From Desulfallas sp. Bu1-1 (GTDB lineage Bacteria; Bacillota; Desulfotomaculia; Desulfotomaculales; Desulfallaceae), in contig NZ_JADNRQ010000015.1 in the NCBI RefSeq assembly GCF_015594625.1, positions 1-64,000 of the forward strand: DNA of 64,000 bases, read 5' to 3'. Both the position numbers and the translations under genes were made by a program. Each line of letters begins with the position of its first letter. Positions within the stretch are counted from its first letter, which is position 1. Below the pieces are notes generated by a model. It did no database searches and was not told where the DNA came from. It worked only from the letters and a program-made list of their open reading frames with translations. Shown here one piece after another: positions 42,186 through 51,598 of the stretch.

Positions 42186-43694
42186 ATGAATAACACCACA
42201 CAGGCGACCGTCGGCGCTCCCGCCAAGGTTGAACAATTAAAAAGCCTCTCCGAAGAATGGCGCAGGATTGCCTTTGCCATACTGGGTATCGCTTTATTTG
42301 CACTTTTCTATTTTCTGCCTGAACTGCCGCCGGCAATTGATCCATCTGGAAAATCGTTTGAATTGTCCCGGGAAGCGCAACTGTCAATCGGACTTTTCCT
42401 GCTGGCCGGAATATGGTGGGTGTTTGAAGTAATACCAATCGGTGTAACCAGCCTCACTATCGGTGTTGTGCAGGCGGCCTTTATGATCCGCCCGGCCAAG
42501 GAAGCTTTTGCGACTTTTATGGACCCTTCGGTACTGTTTATCCTAGGTTCGTTACTGCTTGGCATTGCTTTTACCAAGGCAGGGGTCACAACCCGGTTGG
42601 CTTTCAAGATGTTGTCCATCGTAGGCGAAGATTCCCGTAAAATTTTGCTGGGTGTGTACATGGTAACCATGGTGTTGACCCTGGTCATGGCTCATACCGC
42701 GGTTGCGGCCACCATGTTCCCGCTGATGCTGGTCATCATGAGCATGTACGGTAAAGAGGACGTGCCCAGTAATTTTGGTAAAGCGATGTTCATCGGCATG
42801 GCGTACGCCGCCGGAGCCGGTAGTATGATCACCCTGCTGGGGGCGGCTCGTGGCCCGGTGGCACTGGGATTTTTCAAGGAATTCACCGGAATCAACATTG
42901 GCTTTCTTGAGTATACCCTGACCATGGCACCCTTCGGCATCGTGATGGTATTAATAACCTGGTTCCTGTTGTGCTATGTGTTTTTTAAGCCGGAGCAGAA
43001 ACAAATTGCCGGGTTGAAAAGGAAAGTGGAAGAAGTTTACTCGCAGATGGGTCCCATGACGGGGAAAGAAATTTTTGTTATCGTCCTGGCCCTGGCCGTG
43101 GTGGCCATCCTGGCTACCCAGCAGTTTATTCCTGCCATTAAGGACATGAACAGGAGTATCCCCATGCTGGTGGCGGCCATCATCATGTTCCTGACCAAAC
43201 TTTTCACCGTGGAAGACCTGGAAAAGAGCGTCCCCTGGAATATTGTGCTGCTGTTCGGCGGAGCCATGAGCATCGGCACCGCGCTGTGGGTGACCGGAGC
43301 CGCCGAGTGGATGGCCGTGCATTGGCTGGCTATGTTCCAGAACGCCCACTGGCTGATTTTTGTGGTGGCCATCGCTTTCCTGGTAATCGTAATGACCAAC
43401 TTTATTATGAACGTGGCGGCTATCGCCATTACCCTGCCGGTGGCCCTTGTCATCGCGGGGTACCTGGGCGTCAACCCGTACCTGATTCTGTACGCTTCCC
43501 TGGCCATGGCCGCGCTGCCCTATATGCTGCTGGTGGGGGCGGCGCCCAACGCCATTGCGTACCAGTCGAAGCAATTTACCCCGGGTCAATTCTTTATGGT
43601 CGGTATCCCGTTCACTATCCTGGCACTGGTCATGGTGGCCATATTCGCACTGGTGGTATGGCCCCTGCTGGGCATCCCGGCCCTGGTCAAATAA
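42186..43694 (+). CDS. DASS/SLC13-family anion:sodium symporter
   Basis: A 502-residue membrane protein with about twelve helices. SLC13 features include FLLAGIWWVFEVIPIGVTSL, the substrate/sodium region around GSMITLLGAARGPVALGFF, and VMTNFIMNVAAIAITLPVAL with YMLLVGAAPNAIAYQSKQF in the second repeat. The family carries dicarboxylates or sulfate with sodium. In a sulfate reducer both are plausible; the AAPNA segment (rather than SNT) makes assignment uncertain. An AAGGGTGGG site precedes ATG. A CRP/FNR-type palindrome upstream suggests control by redox or nitrosative state. Confidence 0.85.
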   Translation: MNNTTQATVGAPAKVEQLKSLSEEWRRIAFAILGIALFALFYFLPELPPAIDPSGKSFELSREAQLSIGLFLLAGIWWVFEVIPIGVTSLTIGVVQAAFMIRPAKEAFATFMDPSVLFILGSLLLGIAFTKAGVTTRLAFKMLSIVGEDSRKILLGVYMVTMVLTLVMAHTAVAATMFPLMLVIMSMYGKEDVPSNFGKAMFIGMAYAAGAGSMITLLGAARGPVALGFFKEFTGINIGFLEYTLTMAPFGIVMVLITWFLLCYVFFKPEQKQIAGLKRKVEEVYSQMGPMTGKEIFVIVLALAVVAILATQQFIPAIKDMNRSIPMLVAAIIMFLTKLFTVEDLEKSVPWNIVLLFGGAMSIGTALWVTGAAEWMAVHWLAMFQNAHWLIFVVAIAFLVIVMTNFIMNVAAIAITLPVALVIAGYLGVNPYLILYASLAMAALPYMLLVGAAPNAIAYQSKQFTPGQFFMVGIPFTILALVMVAIFALVVWPLLGIPALVK

Positions 43695-43715
43695 CAAAAC
43701 GGAAAATAACGAATT

Positions 43716-43739
43716 CGCCCCGGTTGCCGGGGCGTTTTT
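43716..43739 (+). terminator. Rho-independent terminator of the DASS transporter gene
   Basis: CGCCCCGG (43716-43723) and CCGGGGCG (43727-43734) form a tight stem with a three-base loop followed by TTTTT. Confidence 0.9.
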
Positions 43740-43759
43740 CTTTAGAGCGGGTATTTTTC

Positions 43760-44221
43760 TCATTCTTCCTCGCCGGTTTCAAAACCCAGGCGCTTGATCA
43801 CCCGGTCCAGTTTTAAAGTGACAATGGCCAGTACCACCGCCACCAGCATAGGGGTATACATGCCCGCCCCGATACCGGTACCCACTCCGGCGGTGAGCCA
43901 GATGCTGGCTGCGGTGGTAAGCCCGCGCACGCGGTTTTTCTCCTTGAAAATGATTCCCCCGCCGATAAACCCCACTCCGGCGACGATCTGGGCGGCGATC
44001 CTGGATGGGTCCATGTTGCCGTACTGCGGTAATCCCACGAATTCCGTAAACCCGTAGGCGCTGATGATGGTAAACAGCGCCGCGCCCATGCTGACCAGGG
44101 CGTGGGTGCGCAACCCGGCGGGTTTGTGCCTTTTTTCCCGCTCCAGCCCCAGCAGGATGCCCGCGAAAAAGGCCAGCACGATTCTGAGTAGCAATTCGCC
44201 ATGAAAGTTCAAATTAATCAC
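43760..44221 (-). CDS. MgtC/SapB-family membrane protein
   Basis: A 153-residue protein with about four or five hydrophobic segments and the MgtC signatures LGLEREKRHKPAGLRTHALVSMGAALF, IVAGVGFIGGGIIFK and RGLTTAASIWLTAGVG. It lacks the C-terminal cytoplasmic domain of Salmonella MgtC, as in most soil Bacillota. MgtC proteins are linked to growth at low magnesium and to membrane ATP-synthase control; the precise role here is unknown. The GTG start has only a weak ribosome site. Confidence 0.88.
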   Translation of the reverse strand: MINLNFHGELLLRIVLAFFAGILLGLEREKRHKPAGLRTHALVSMGAALFTIISAYGFTEFVGLPQYGNMDPSRIAAQIVAGVGFIGGGIIFKEKNRVRGLTTAASIWLTAGVGTGIGAGMYTPMLVAVVLAIVTLKLDRVIKRLGFETGEEE

Positions 44222-44261
44222 CCGGAGATAGTTGTTTTTATATTGTTTCCCCGGGGAACCT

Positions 44262-44669
44262 TTAATCCTCTACAAATTTTCGCCAGTCACCGCCGGGTAC
44301 CGGAATGCCGATTTTTCTTATATATTTCTCGCGGTGGGCAGGACAAACGTAAACCCTGGCCCGGATTTTCCGGTCCAGTTCGGGGACAACCACTTCACGT
44401 TCCACCCGTTCATACAGGTTGTCCGGGTGACCGGGGGCGATGAAATCCTCCAACCGGTCAAGCACAGCCGTTACGGGCGATGTTTTCGTAAATTGCAGAA
44501 CTTCACCGCGGGTTGTCCCGCCATCCTTCTCTATTAGCATGGGATAGCCGCAGGGCAGGTGGTAAAGTGTTCCCGTGATCAAGGCGGGGTAACCTCGAAT
44601 GATTTCAGCCTCGATCAGATGGCGGTTTGACATTCCCTGAAGCAGGGTACCGTAGACAAAATACCACAA
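44262..44669 (-). CDS. Gamma-glutamylcyclotransferase-like protein
   Basis: A 135-residue GGCT/AIG2-type protein with the family motif FVYGTLLQGMSNR at the N-terminus and LDRLEDF with the probable catalytic acid near the middle, then YERVEREVVV. Members cyclise gamma-glutamyl amines or peptides. The start is TTG at 44669 with GAGGGG nine bases upstream. It lies alone between mgtC and khtU on the same strand. Confidence 0.82.
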   Translation of the reverse strand: MWYFVYGTLLQGMSNRHLIEAEIIRGYPALITGTLYHLPCGYPMLIEKDGGTTRGEVLQFTKTSPVTAVLDRLEDFIAPGHPDNLYERVEREVVVPELDRKIRARVYVCPAHREKYIRKIGIPVPGGDWRKFVED

Positions 44670-44727
44670 AAACAGTTCCCCCTCATGCTTTACAATTAGG
44701 CGGGTATGGTTTGTTCAATATTGTAGC

Positions 44728-45945
44728 TTAACCTTCTGAGACACCTGTTTTGGTAATTAGCTGGATCAACTTAATGTAGGCCTGGTGGATGTTCCGGGAA
44801 TTTTTAGCCAGCACCGGGCTGATAAAGGCCAGGATCAAAACGTACAGCGCGGCAAAGGCGGGCAGTGTGCTGTTTACCCCGGCGGACGCGGCCAGGCTGG
44901 CGGTGATGATGGCAAATTCGCCCCGGGCGATAATGGTGAAAGCGACGTTGAAACCGCGCTTGCTATTGTACCCGGCGATCCAGGAGGCCAAAAGGCCGGT
45001 GATGACGTTGCCGGCCACGGTCATGAGCACGGCCCCCACGGCAATGTAGACGGCGTCGCCAAACAGGCGGTAGTCTATTTCCAGGCCGAAGGAAAAGAAA
45101 AACACCGCGCCGAACAGGTCCCGCATGGGCGTGATAAATTGGATGACTCGCTTGGAGTGCACCGTTTCCGCCAGCACCAGGCCCAGCAGCAGCGCTCCGA
45201 TGGCCTCGGCGATATGAATGGTTTCCACCAGCACGGCGGTCAGCAGCAGCATGGTGAAGACGATGACCACGAATGTTTCCGCCGGTTTGACGGGCAGCCT
45301 GGGCTCAACCAGCGCCCCGATGCGCCTGCCCAGCACGATCACCAGGAGGATAAAGACAATTATCAGCGCGATGCCGGGGATGATCTCCAGCGCCTCTACG
45401 TCCCCGCCGCCCGAGAGCAGGCTGGACATTACCGAGAGGTAAACGGCGAGAAACACGTCCTCAAAGACCATGATCCCCAGGATAAATTCCGTTTCCGGGT
45501 TGGCCGTCCTTTTCAAATCAACTAACAGTTTGGTGATAATGGCGCTGCTGGAAATGCCGGTAATCCCGGCCACCACGAACGCCTCGGCCCAGCCCTGGAA
45601 TACGATCCAGCCAAAGGCCAGGCCCCGCAGGAAATTCAAACCCACGTAAACGGTTCCGCCTTTGAACAGGGATAAGCCGGCGGCGGCCAGTTTGCCGGCG
45701 GAAAATTCCAGGCCGAGGTAAAACAGCATCAATAAAACACCCAGCCGGGACAGCAGGTCGATTGATTCGGTTCTCTGCACCACGGCTGTAGAGAATCCGA
45801 ATATTTCCGGGGCGTGGGGGCCGACAAGGATGCCCGTGAGAATCAGAAAAGGAATGGATGAAAATTTAAGCTTGTTGGAAATATAAATGGCCAGGCTGAT
45901 AAATGCGAACGCTAGCCCCAGGTTTAAAATAATATCGGAACTCAA
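44728..45945 (-). CDS. khtU: CPA2-family potassium/proton antiporter, membrane subunit (KhtU-like)
   Basis: A 405-residue antiporter with about twelve hydrophobic segments: GILVGPHAPEIFGF, LFYLGLEFSAGKLAAAG, GITGISSSAIITKLL and MVFEDVFLAVYLSVMSSL, with the central FSFGLEIDYRLFGDAVYIA. These are features of the KefB/CPA2 group. The gene starts with TTG inside the stop of khtT, so it is translationally coupled. KhtTU in Bacillus exports potassium at alkaline pH; the pairing here supports the same role. Confidence 0.85.
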   Translation of the reverse strand: MSSDIILNLGLAFAFISLAIYISNKLKFSSIPFLILTGILVGPHAPEIFGFSTAVVQRTESIDLLSRLGVLLMLFYLGLEFSAGKLAAAGLSLFKGGTVYVGLNFLRGLAFGWIVFQGWAEAFVVAGITGISSSAIITKLLVDLKRTANPETEFILGIMVFEDVFLAVYLSVMSSLLSGGGDVEALEIIPGIALIIVFILLVIVLGRRIGALVEPRLPVKPAETFVVIVFTMLLLTAVLVETIHIAEAIGALLLGLVLAETVHSKRVIQFITPMRDLFGAVFFFSFGLEIDYRLFGDAVYIAVGAVLMTVAGNVITGLLASWIAGYNSKRGFNVAFTIIARGEFAIITASLAASAGVNSTLPAFAALYVLILAFISPVLAKNSRNIHQAYIKLIQLITKTGVSEG

Positions 45946-46466
45946 CTGCCATCTTCCTCTGCGTGGCCTTTTTGCAGCATGTCTTCAAACAGGTCCATTT
46001 TTTCTTTTATGCCGGCGGCCACGATGGTATGCCCCGGTGTAAAAATATACGACGGGCCCGGGTTGATCCGGGCATGCCCTTTGCGGCCCCTGAGTTTATC
46101 TTCGATTACAGCGATGACGATAATACCGTGGTTTTTGCGCAGTCCCAGGTCGCCGATGCTTTTGCCCGCCACCCGGGAATTCTCCTTCACTTCCAGCCAT
46201 TCAATGCGCAGGTCGGCCACGGCGGTTTCCAATTTTTCCAGCAGCCGGGGCTGGTAAAAGGAGCCGCTGATAATTGACCCGACCTGCCTGGCTTCCTGGT
46301 CCGTCATGGTTACGGAACTGAGGGCGTCGTCCTCCCCTTCGGGGAAATGGTATACTTCCCTGGTGCCTTCGTCGTGAATGACGATAACCACCCGGTCGCC
46401 GTTATCCAGGCTGACTTCGAATTTTTTGCCCAGCCCGGGCAGTTCGGCTTCCTTGATCGTTGACAT
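45942..46466 (-). CDS. khtT: Antiporter regulatory subunit with RCK-C domain (KhtT-like)
   Basis: A 174-residue cytoplasmic protein. An N-terminal domain (MSTIKEAELPGLGKKFEV) precedes an RCK-C/TrkA-C domain (about 95-165: EWLEVKENSRVAGKSIGDLGLR, SYIFTPGHTIVAAG). KhtT binds nucleotides and gates KhtU. ATG at 46466 follows AGGAGG closely; 12 extra upstream residues are unlikely. Its stop overlaps the khtU start. Confidence 0.88.
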   Translation of the reverse strand: MSTIKEAELPGLGKKFEVSLDNGDRVVIVIHDEGTREVYHFPEGEDDALSSVTMTDQEARQVGSIISGSFYQPRLLEKLETAVADLRIEWLEVKENSRVAGKSIGDLGLRKNHGIIVIAVIEDKLRGRKGHARINPGPSYIFTPGHTIVAAGIKEKMDLFEDMLQKGHAEEDGS

Positions 46467-46523
46467 AGCCGGCCTCCTGTATTGAAAAATATTTATAAAC
46501 AAAGGGGCGGGAATCCCCGCCGT

Positions 46524-46868
46524 TTATTTTTTGACCGCATTTACACCGGCATCCTTGATAATTTTCATTACCTGGTTCATCATTTCCTGGAACGTGTTCT
46601 GCGCATCCGAAAAGGCTTTGATTGTCCTGTTTTCCATGAATTTAAGCTGCACCTGTTCGAATTCCCTGGTCTCGTCCGGGGTCATGGATTCGCCTTTTTT
46701 TTGTTTTTCCTTTTGCAGTTGCTGCAGCTCATGAAATCTTTTCAACAAGGACTGGGCGTTGGGGTCGCCGATCATGGCCCTTTCGGCTTGCTGAACATTC
46801 TTGAACTCTTCCGACTCGATAATACTTTTGCCCAGCTCCGCCGCCTTTTCAAACACTTCCTTGGACAT
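46524..46868 (-). CDS. YlbF/YmcA family protein
   Basis: A 114-residue, wholly alpha-helical, charged protein (FEKAAELGKSIIESEEF, LLKRFHELQQLQKEKQKKG, FMENRTIKAFSDAQNTFQ). The pattern matches the YlbF/YmcA family, whose Bacillus members form a complex acting on RNase Y and on sporulation and competence. GGAGGGG precedes the start. Between 46869 and 47213 I see only promoter elements, including a TATAAT on the reverse strand near 46961. Confidence 0.85.
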   Translation of the reverse strand: MSKEVFEKAAELGKSIIESEEFKNVQQAERAMIGDPNAQSLLKRFHELQQLQKEKQKKGESMTPDETREFEQVQLKFMENRTIKAFSDAQNTFQEMMNQVMKIIKDAGVNAVKK

Positions 46869-47115
46869 CGAATCCCCTCCCTAAGATTGCAAGTTGGTTT
46901 GTTATCCCTGGATTGAGGGCTGCCGGTTCGGAATAACTGAAAAACAGCGCACAGGAGTATTATAACACGGTGGTACAAGTATCAATAGCTTAGTTTAAAT
47001 TACCCATGAAAAAATATTAAATTGATTAACAGCAAAAACATTATAGCGGCAGGCGATCCGGTGGATTTCTGGAGCGAATGGAGAACTGGGTGCGGTGCTT
47101 GCAGTAAAGATCAGG

Positions 47116-47143
47116 TTCAACAGCGCTTTTGTTTTGATATAAT
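47116..47143 (+). promoter_or_regulatory. Probable promoter of the HAD phosphatase gene
   Basis: TTCAAC (47116-47121) and a perfect TATAAT (47138-47143) with a 16-base spacer, about 65 bp before the start codon. Confidence 0.5.
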
Positions 47144-47213
47144 TATGGTTGCTTGAACAATAAAATTATGCAAGTTAAGTTTTACTGCAAAATATTGAAA
47201 TGGGAGATGAGTT

Positions 47214-47867
47214 ATGCTTAGAGATTATATACTGTTTGACCTGGACGGAACTTTGCTGGATTCGTTGCCGCTGATTGAGAAATCTTTTCGCCACGCGTTC
47301 AAACAGTTTCAAATACCGTGGAACAACGGGGCGGTAATGAAGACGGTGGGTCTGCCCCTGCGGGACGCCTGCAGGCAATTTGCCGGTGAAAGGTGGCAGG
47401 AATTTTTTGATTGTTATATCCAGTATCAATTAACCATACACGATAAGTTTATCCGGGTTTTCCCCGGCGCCCTGGAAACCCTGGACCAAATCAAACCGCT
47501 GGTCAAGGGGATGGGCGTGGTAACTTCCAAGCGCCGCGTCATGGCCCGGCGCGGTATTTCTGTCACCGGACTGGACCGCTACCTGGACCACCTGGTTACC
47601 CTGGAGGACGTGGAAAAACCCAAACCGCACGCCGAGCCCGTGCTGCGTGGCCTTCAAAAGTTCGGGGCCAATCCCGGCCAGGCTGTTTACGTGGGGGACA
47701 GCTACTTTGACATTGAATCCGGGCGCAACGCCGGTGTTCTTACCGTTGGGGTGACCTGGGGCATGGCCACCCGGGATGAACTGGAGGATGCCGGGCCGGA
47801 CTTCTTGGTGAATACCTGGTCCGAGATGGTTGAAGTGCTGACTGTCAACCGGCGGCGCCTGTTTTAG
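47214..47867 (+). CDS. HAD-superfamily phosphatase (PpaX/phosphoglycolate phosphatase-like)
   Basis: A 217-residue HAD hydrolase with all four motifs: DLDGTLLDS (nucleophile aspartate), VVTSKRR, the lysine in EKPKPHAEPV and VGDSYFDIESGRNAG. The helical cap between motifs I and II fits PpaX, which hydrolyses pyrophosphate, and Gph. The gene ends tail to tail with the ABC-F gene, overlapping it by four bases. GGGAG is well placed before ATG. Confidence 0.9.
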   Translation: MLRDYILFDLDGTLLDSLPLIEKSFRHAFKQFQIPWNNGAVMKTVGLPLRDACRQFAGERWQEFFDCYIQYQLTIHDKFIRVFPGALETLDQIKPLVKGMGVVTSKRRVMARRGISVTGLDRYLDHLVTLEDVEKPKPHAEPVLRGLQKFGANPGQAVYVGDSYFDIESGRNAGVLTVGVTWGMATRDELEDAGPDFLVNTWSEMVEVLTVNRRRLF

Positions 47868-49765
47868 TCCACCAATTCCACCCACTCGGCCATCAATTCT
47901 TCCAGCTCCGCGCGGAATTGTTCCAGGGCGGAGCTTTTTTGCCGGTATGTGGCGTGGTCGTTGTATACTTCGGGCAGGTAGAGTTCCCGCTCCAACCGGT
48001 TTATTTCTTCTTCTTTGGAGGCAATCGCCCGTTCCAGTTCCAAAGCGCGGCGTTGCCTCTTTCTTTCCTCCCGTTGGATTTCCTTGCGCTGCAGGTACTC
48101 TTTTTTTCCCCCGGTTATAACCCGTTCTTTTAGTTGCCGGGTTTCGGCCTGCCCGGCTTTTCTGCTCCGGTAATCATCAAAATTGCCGTAATAAATATTG
48201 ACGCCGTCCGGGGTGAGTTCAACAATCCGGGTGGCGATTTTATTGATGAAGTAACGGTCGTGGGACACGAACAGCAAGGTCCCCGGGTAGTTCAAAAGCG
48301 CCTCCTCCAGCGCCTCGTTGCCCAAAATATCCAGGTGGTTGGTGGGTTCGTCCAGCAGTAAAAAGTTGGCCCGGCTACAGATCAGCTTGGCCAGGGCGAG
48401 CCTGGACCTTTCGCCTCCGCTGAGATCGCCCACATTTTTAAGCGCATCCTCGCCGCTAAACAGGAACCTGCCCAGCACTGTGCGTACCGTTTGCTCGTCC
48501 AGGTGCGGGTATTCGTCCCACAGCTCGTGCAGCACCTGTTTTTCTTCCACCAGGTTCTTTTGCTCTTGCTCGTAATAGCCGGCGGACACGTGGTAACCCT
48601 TGCGGATCGTCCCTTTCAGGGGAGGCAGCAGCCCCGCGATCGTCTTCAGCAGGGTGGTTTTTCCCGTGCCGTTGGGGCCCAAAAGAGCCACCCGCTCGCC
48701 GCGGTGAATGCTGAAAGTGATATTTTGTCCCACCGGCTTGTCCCGGTAGCCGATGCTTAAATTTTTGACTTCCAGGACCATTTTCCCGCTCTGCCGGTCC
48801 GCGTCCAGGGATATGGCCATTTTTTTATCATTGACTGCCGGGTTTTCCAGGGGCTTGATTTTTTCCAGAAGTTTAAGCCTGCTTTGGGCCCGCCCCGTTG
48901 TTGACGCCCGGGCGATGTTACGCCGGACAAAGTCCTGCAGGCGGGCGATCTCTTCCTGCTGCTTGCGGTACTGCCTGGCCCGGCGCTCCAGTTCCTCCGC
49001 TTTTAACACCAGGAAGCGCGAGTAATTGCCGCTATAGCGGGTCAGCCGGGCAAATTCAAGCTCGTAAATGGTGGTGGCCAGCGCGTCCAGGAAGTAGCGA
49101 TCGTGGGAAACGGCCAGAATGGCCCCGGGGTAGGCCTGGAGGTACCTTTCCAGCCAGCCCAGGGTATCCATGTCCAGGTAGTTGGTGGGCTCGTCCAGGA
49201 TCAATACGTCCGGTTTGGTTAAAAGCAGTTTGGCCAGGGCCAGGCGGGTTTTTTCACCGCCGCTGAGCCGGTCCACGGGCATGGTGTAATATTCTTCGCC
49301 GAAATTCAATCCATGCAGCACGCCGCGAATGGCCGCTTCATACTCGTAGCCGCCGTTCCTGCCGAAGCTTTCCCGCAGGGCCGTATATTCTCCGGTTGTT
49401 TGTTGCAGCAGACCGGGGTCGGAAGCGATTTCCGGGCGCCCCATTTTAATTTCCAGCGCGCGCAGTTGTTTCTCCTGTTCGATCAGGTCGGTAAATACGG
49501 ACAGCATCTCATCCCATACCGTTCGGCCCGGGGACAACCCCCCGTTCTGGGCCAAAAAGCCAATGGTAACCGTTTTGGGCCGAATCACTTCCCCGGCATC
49601 GGGCTGCATCCGGCCGGTGAGGATTTTCAGCAGGGTGGACTTGCCGGCGCCGTTGCGTCCCACCAGGCCCACCCGCTCGCCTTCCCGGACGGTCAGGGTC
49701 ACGTCGTTTAAAACCTGCAGGTCGCCGAAAGATTTGGAAATATGAGCTCCCTGTAAAACAATCAT
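47864..49765 (-). CDS. ABC-F family ATPase (YdiF/Uup-like)
   Basis: A 633-residue cytoplasmic protein with two ABC domains and no membrane segments. Domain 1: GRNGAGKST, LSGGEKTRLALAKLL, LILDEPTNYLD. Domain 2: GPNGTGKTT, LSGGERSRLALAKL, LLLDEPTNHLD. A positively charged linker near 245-320 and a C-terminal coiled coil (about 540-630) complete the ABC-F plan. ABC-F proteins bind the ribosomal E site and rescue or protect translation. This one resembles housekeeping YdiF/Uup types more than antibiotic-resistance members. Confidence 0.93.
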   Translation of the reverse strand: MIVLQGAHISKSFGDLQVLNDVTLTVREGERVGLVGRNGAGKSTLLKILTGRMQPDAGEVIRPKTVTIGFLAQNGGLSPGRTVWDEMLSVFTDLIEQEKQLRALEIKMGRPEIASDPGLLQQTTGEYTALRESFGRNGGYEYEAAIRGVLHGLNFGEEYYTMPVDRLSGGEKTRLALAKLLLTKPDVLILDEPTNYLDMDTLGWLERYLQAYPGAILAVSHDRYFLDALATTIYELEFARLTRYSGNYSRFLVLKAEELERRARQYRKQQEEIARLQDFVRRNIARASTTGRAQSRLKLLEKIKPLENPAVNDKKMAISLDADRQSGKMVLEVKNLSIGYRDKPVGQNITFSIHRGERVALLGPNGTGKTTLLKTIAGLLPPLKGTIRKGYHVSAGYYEQEQKNLVEEKQVLHELWDEYPHLDEQTVRTVLGRFLFSGEDALKNVGDLSGGERSRLALAKLICSRANFLLLDEPTNHLDILGNEALEEALLNYPGTLLFVSHDRYFINKIATRIVELTPDGVNIYYGNFDDYRSRKAGQAETRQLKERVITGGKKEYLQRKEIQREERKRQRRALELERAIASKEEEINRLERELYLPEVYNDHATYRQKSSALEQFRAELEELMAEWVELVD

Positions 49766-49863
49766 CCCATCATCACTCCCGTACCCATCAAGTTTACCTT
49801 ATTCAGACGGGTGTTAACGACTGCTGTCATTATGAATTTTAGATTAAGTTTTAGTTAACATTG

Positions 49864-49891
49864 TTGACAATAATTAATCACGTTTTAATAT
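49864..49891 (+). promoter_or_regulatory. Probable promoter of the phosphate-transport pair
   Basis: TTGACA (49864-49869) and TAATAT (49886-49891) with a 16-base spacer in an AT-rich region. TTAACA (49856) just before it hints at a Pho-type box, but no regular repeat is clear. Confidence 0.5.
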
Positions 49892-49971
49892 GCATTTAAC
49901 AAAATATTAATATAGTTTATATTAATATAGTGCTGAACGGAAATCCATGATTAAATGGGAGGACATTATTG

Positions 49972-50586
49972 ATGCTTTTTAAAAAGAAGGATATTTTTTT
50001 TGAAACCCTTGTAGAAAGCGCAAACAATTTAAAAGAGGCTTGCAACCTGTTTCAAGAAGAAATCAGCAATCTCCGGCAGGTGGAACTGTACGCCGAAAGA
50101 ATCAAGATTCTCGAGGACAAGGGGGACGAGCTTACTCACAGAATTATTCACGCATTAAATAAAACTTTTATCACGCCGCTGGAAAGGGAGGATATACTCG
50201 GCATAGCTATTGAGATGGATAATGTTGTGGATGGAATTGAAGCCGTCGCCGACCGCATGGACTTGTACAAGGTCACCGAGGCCGACGATTACATCAAGCT
50301 GTTTGCCCAAATGATTGTCAACAGTGCGGACGAAATTGTTGCCGCTATAAATTTGCTGGCACAGAAAAAGCTGCAGGAAATGATGCGGCACATTTATAGA
50401 ATAAACGAACTGGAAAACGAAGCGGACCAGTTGCTCAGGGAATGCATTATGACCTTGTTCGAAGAATACAAAGACCCGATCATGATTATCAAGAAAAAAG
50501 AATTGTATGAAATGTTGGAAGGGGTTACCGATGCTTGTGAGGACCTGGCAAACATATTAGAAGCATTGCTGATGCGCAACTCGTAA
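49972..50586 (+). CDS. DUF47 (PhoU-like) accessory protein of PiT transporter
   Basis: A 204-residue helical protein with two repeats of a PhoU-like motif: ADELTHRII-type acidic helices near 45-70 (KGDELTHRIIHALNKTFITPLEREDI) and NELENEADQLLRE near 145. The conserved glutamates and aspartates bind metal in relatives. The family regularly precedes pit genes and controls phosphate uptake. I use ATG at 49972 rather than the overlapping TTG. It ends 13 bp before the transporter. Confidence 0.9.
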   Translation: MLFKKKDIFFETLVESANNLKEACNLFQEEISNLRQVELYAERIKILEDKGDELTHRIIHALNKTFITPLEREDILGIAIEMDNVVDGIEAVADRMDLYKVTEADDYIKLFAQMIVNSADEIVAAINLLAQKKLQEMMRHIYRINELENEADQLLRECIMTLFEEYKDPIMIIKKKELYEMLEGVTDACEDLANILEALLMRNS

Positions 50587-50599
50587 AGGAGAATCAAGC

Positions 50600-51598
50600 A
50601 TGGAATCTTCAATTGTTCTGGTTGCCGTTGTAGTAATCATGGCCCTTTCTTTTGATTTTATCAACGGCTTTCATGACACCGCCAACGCCATTGCCACCTC
50701 CGTATCCACGAAGGCTTTAACACCGCGGGTGGCCATTCTTCTGGCCTCGACCATGAACTTGATCGGAGCGTTAACCTTTACCGGGGTGGCCAAGACAATC
50801 GGCGGCAAAATTGCCGATCCGTTTGCGCTGGAAAACGGGTTGTTCATTGTTTTGGCCGCGTTGACCGCGGCCATCGCCTGGAATTTAATTACCTGGTACT
50901 ACGGGATTCCCAGCAGTTCTTCCCATGCTCTCATCGGCTCATTAACCGGGGCGGTAATTGTCGCAGCCGGTTTTTCAGGAGTTAATTTCAAAGGTTTTTT
51001 AACCATATTACAAGCTTTGATTCTATCACCTTTTGCCGCTTTTGGCGTGGGCTATATCATTATGACGACCCTGCGGTTTATCTTTAAAAACGCCAATCCT
51101 CAAACGGTAAACCGGGGCTTCAGGTCGATGCAGGTTTTAACCGCGGCTTTCCAGGCGTTCAGCCATGGGACCAATGACGCCCAAAAATCCATGGGGATTA
51201 TCACCTTTGCGTTAATTGCGGGGGGATTTCATCAAACCCTGGATATACCTTTCTGGGTAAAAATATCCTGCGCGCTGGCCATGGCTTTGGGCACGTCGGC
51301 CGGTGGCTGGAAAATTATTAAAACCGTCGGTTCCAAAATCATCAAGCTTCAGCCCATCAGCGGTTTCGCCTCCGATTTCACGTCGGCAACGGTGATTATC
51401 GGCGCAACCGTGCTGGGGCAACCGGTGAGCACCACCCATGTGATCTCTTCCGCCATCATGGGTGTGGGCTCGGCAAAAAGGATTTCCTCTGTAAAATGGC
51501 TGACCGCTCAGAAAATGGTGACCGCATGGATCATAACTTTACCGGTAACAGCCGTGTTGGCCGGGCTATCCTACCTGATTATTTCGGTTTTCTTATAG
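50600..51598 (+). CDS. pit: PiT-family inorganic phosphate transporter
   Basis: A 332-residue membrane protein with about ten helices and both copies of the PiT signature: FDFINGFHDTANAIATSVSTKAL at the N-terminus and FSHGTNDAQKSMGIITFAL in the second half, plus GIPSSSSHALIGSLTGA and PVSTTHVISSAIMGVG. It takes up metal-phosphate with a proton or sodium. AAAGGAG precedes the start. Confidence 0.95.
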   Translation: MESSIVLVAVVVIMALSFDFINGFHDTANAIATSVSTKALTPRVAILLASTMNLIGALTFTGVAKTIGGKIADPFALENGLFIVLAALTAAIAWNLITWYYGIPSSSSHALIGSLTGAVIVAAGFSGVNFKGFLTILQALILSPFAAFGVGYIIMTTLRFIFKNANPQTVNRGFRSMQVLTAAFQAFSHGTNDAQKSMGIITFALIAGGFHQTLDIPFWVKISCALAMALGTSAGGWKIIKTVGSKIIKLQPISGFASDFTSATVIIGATVLGQPVSTTHVISSAIMGVGSAKRISSVKWLTAQKMVTAWIITLPVTAVLAGLSYLIISVFL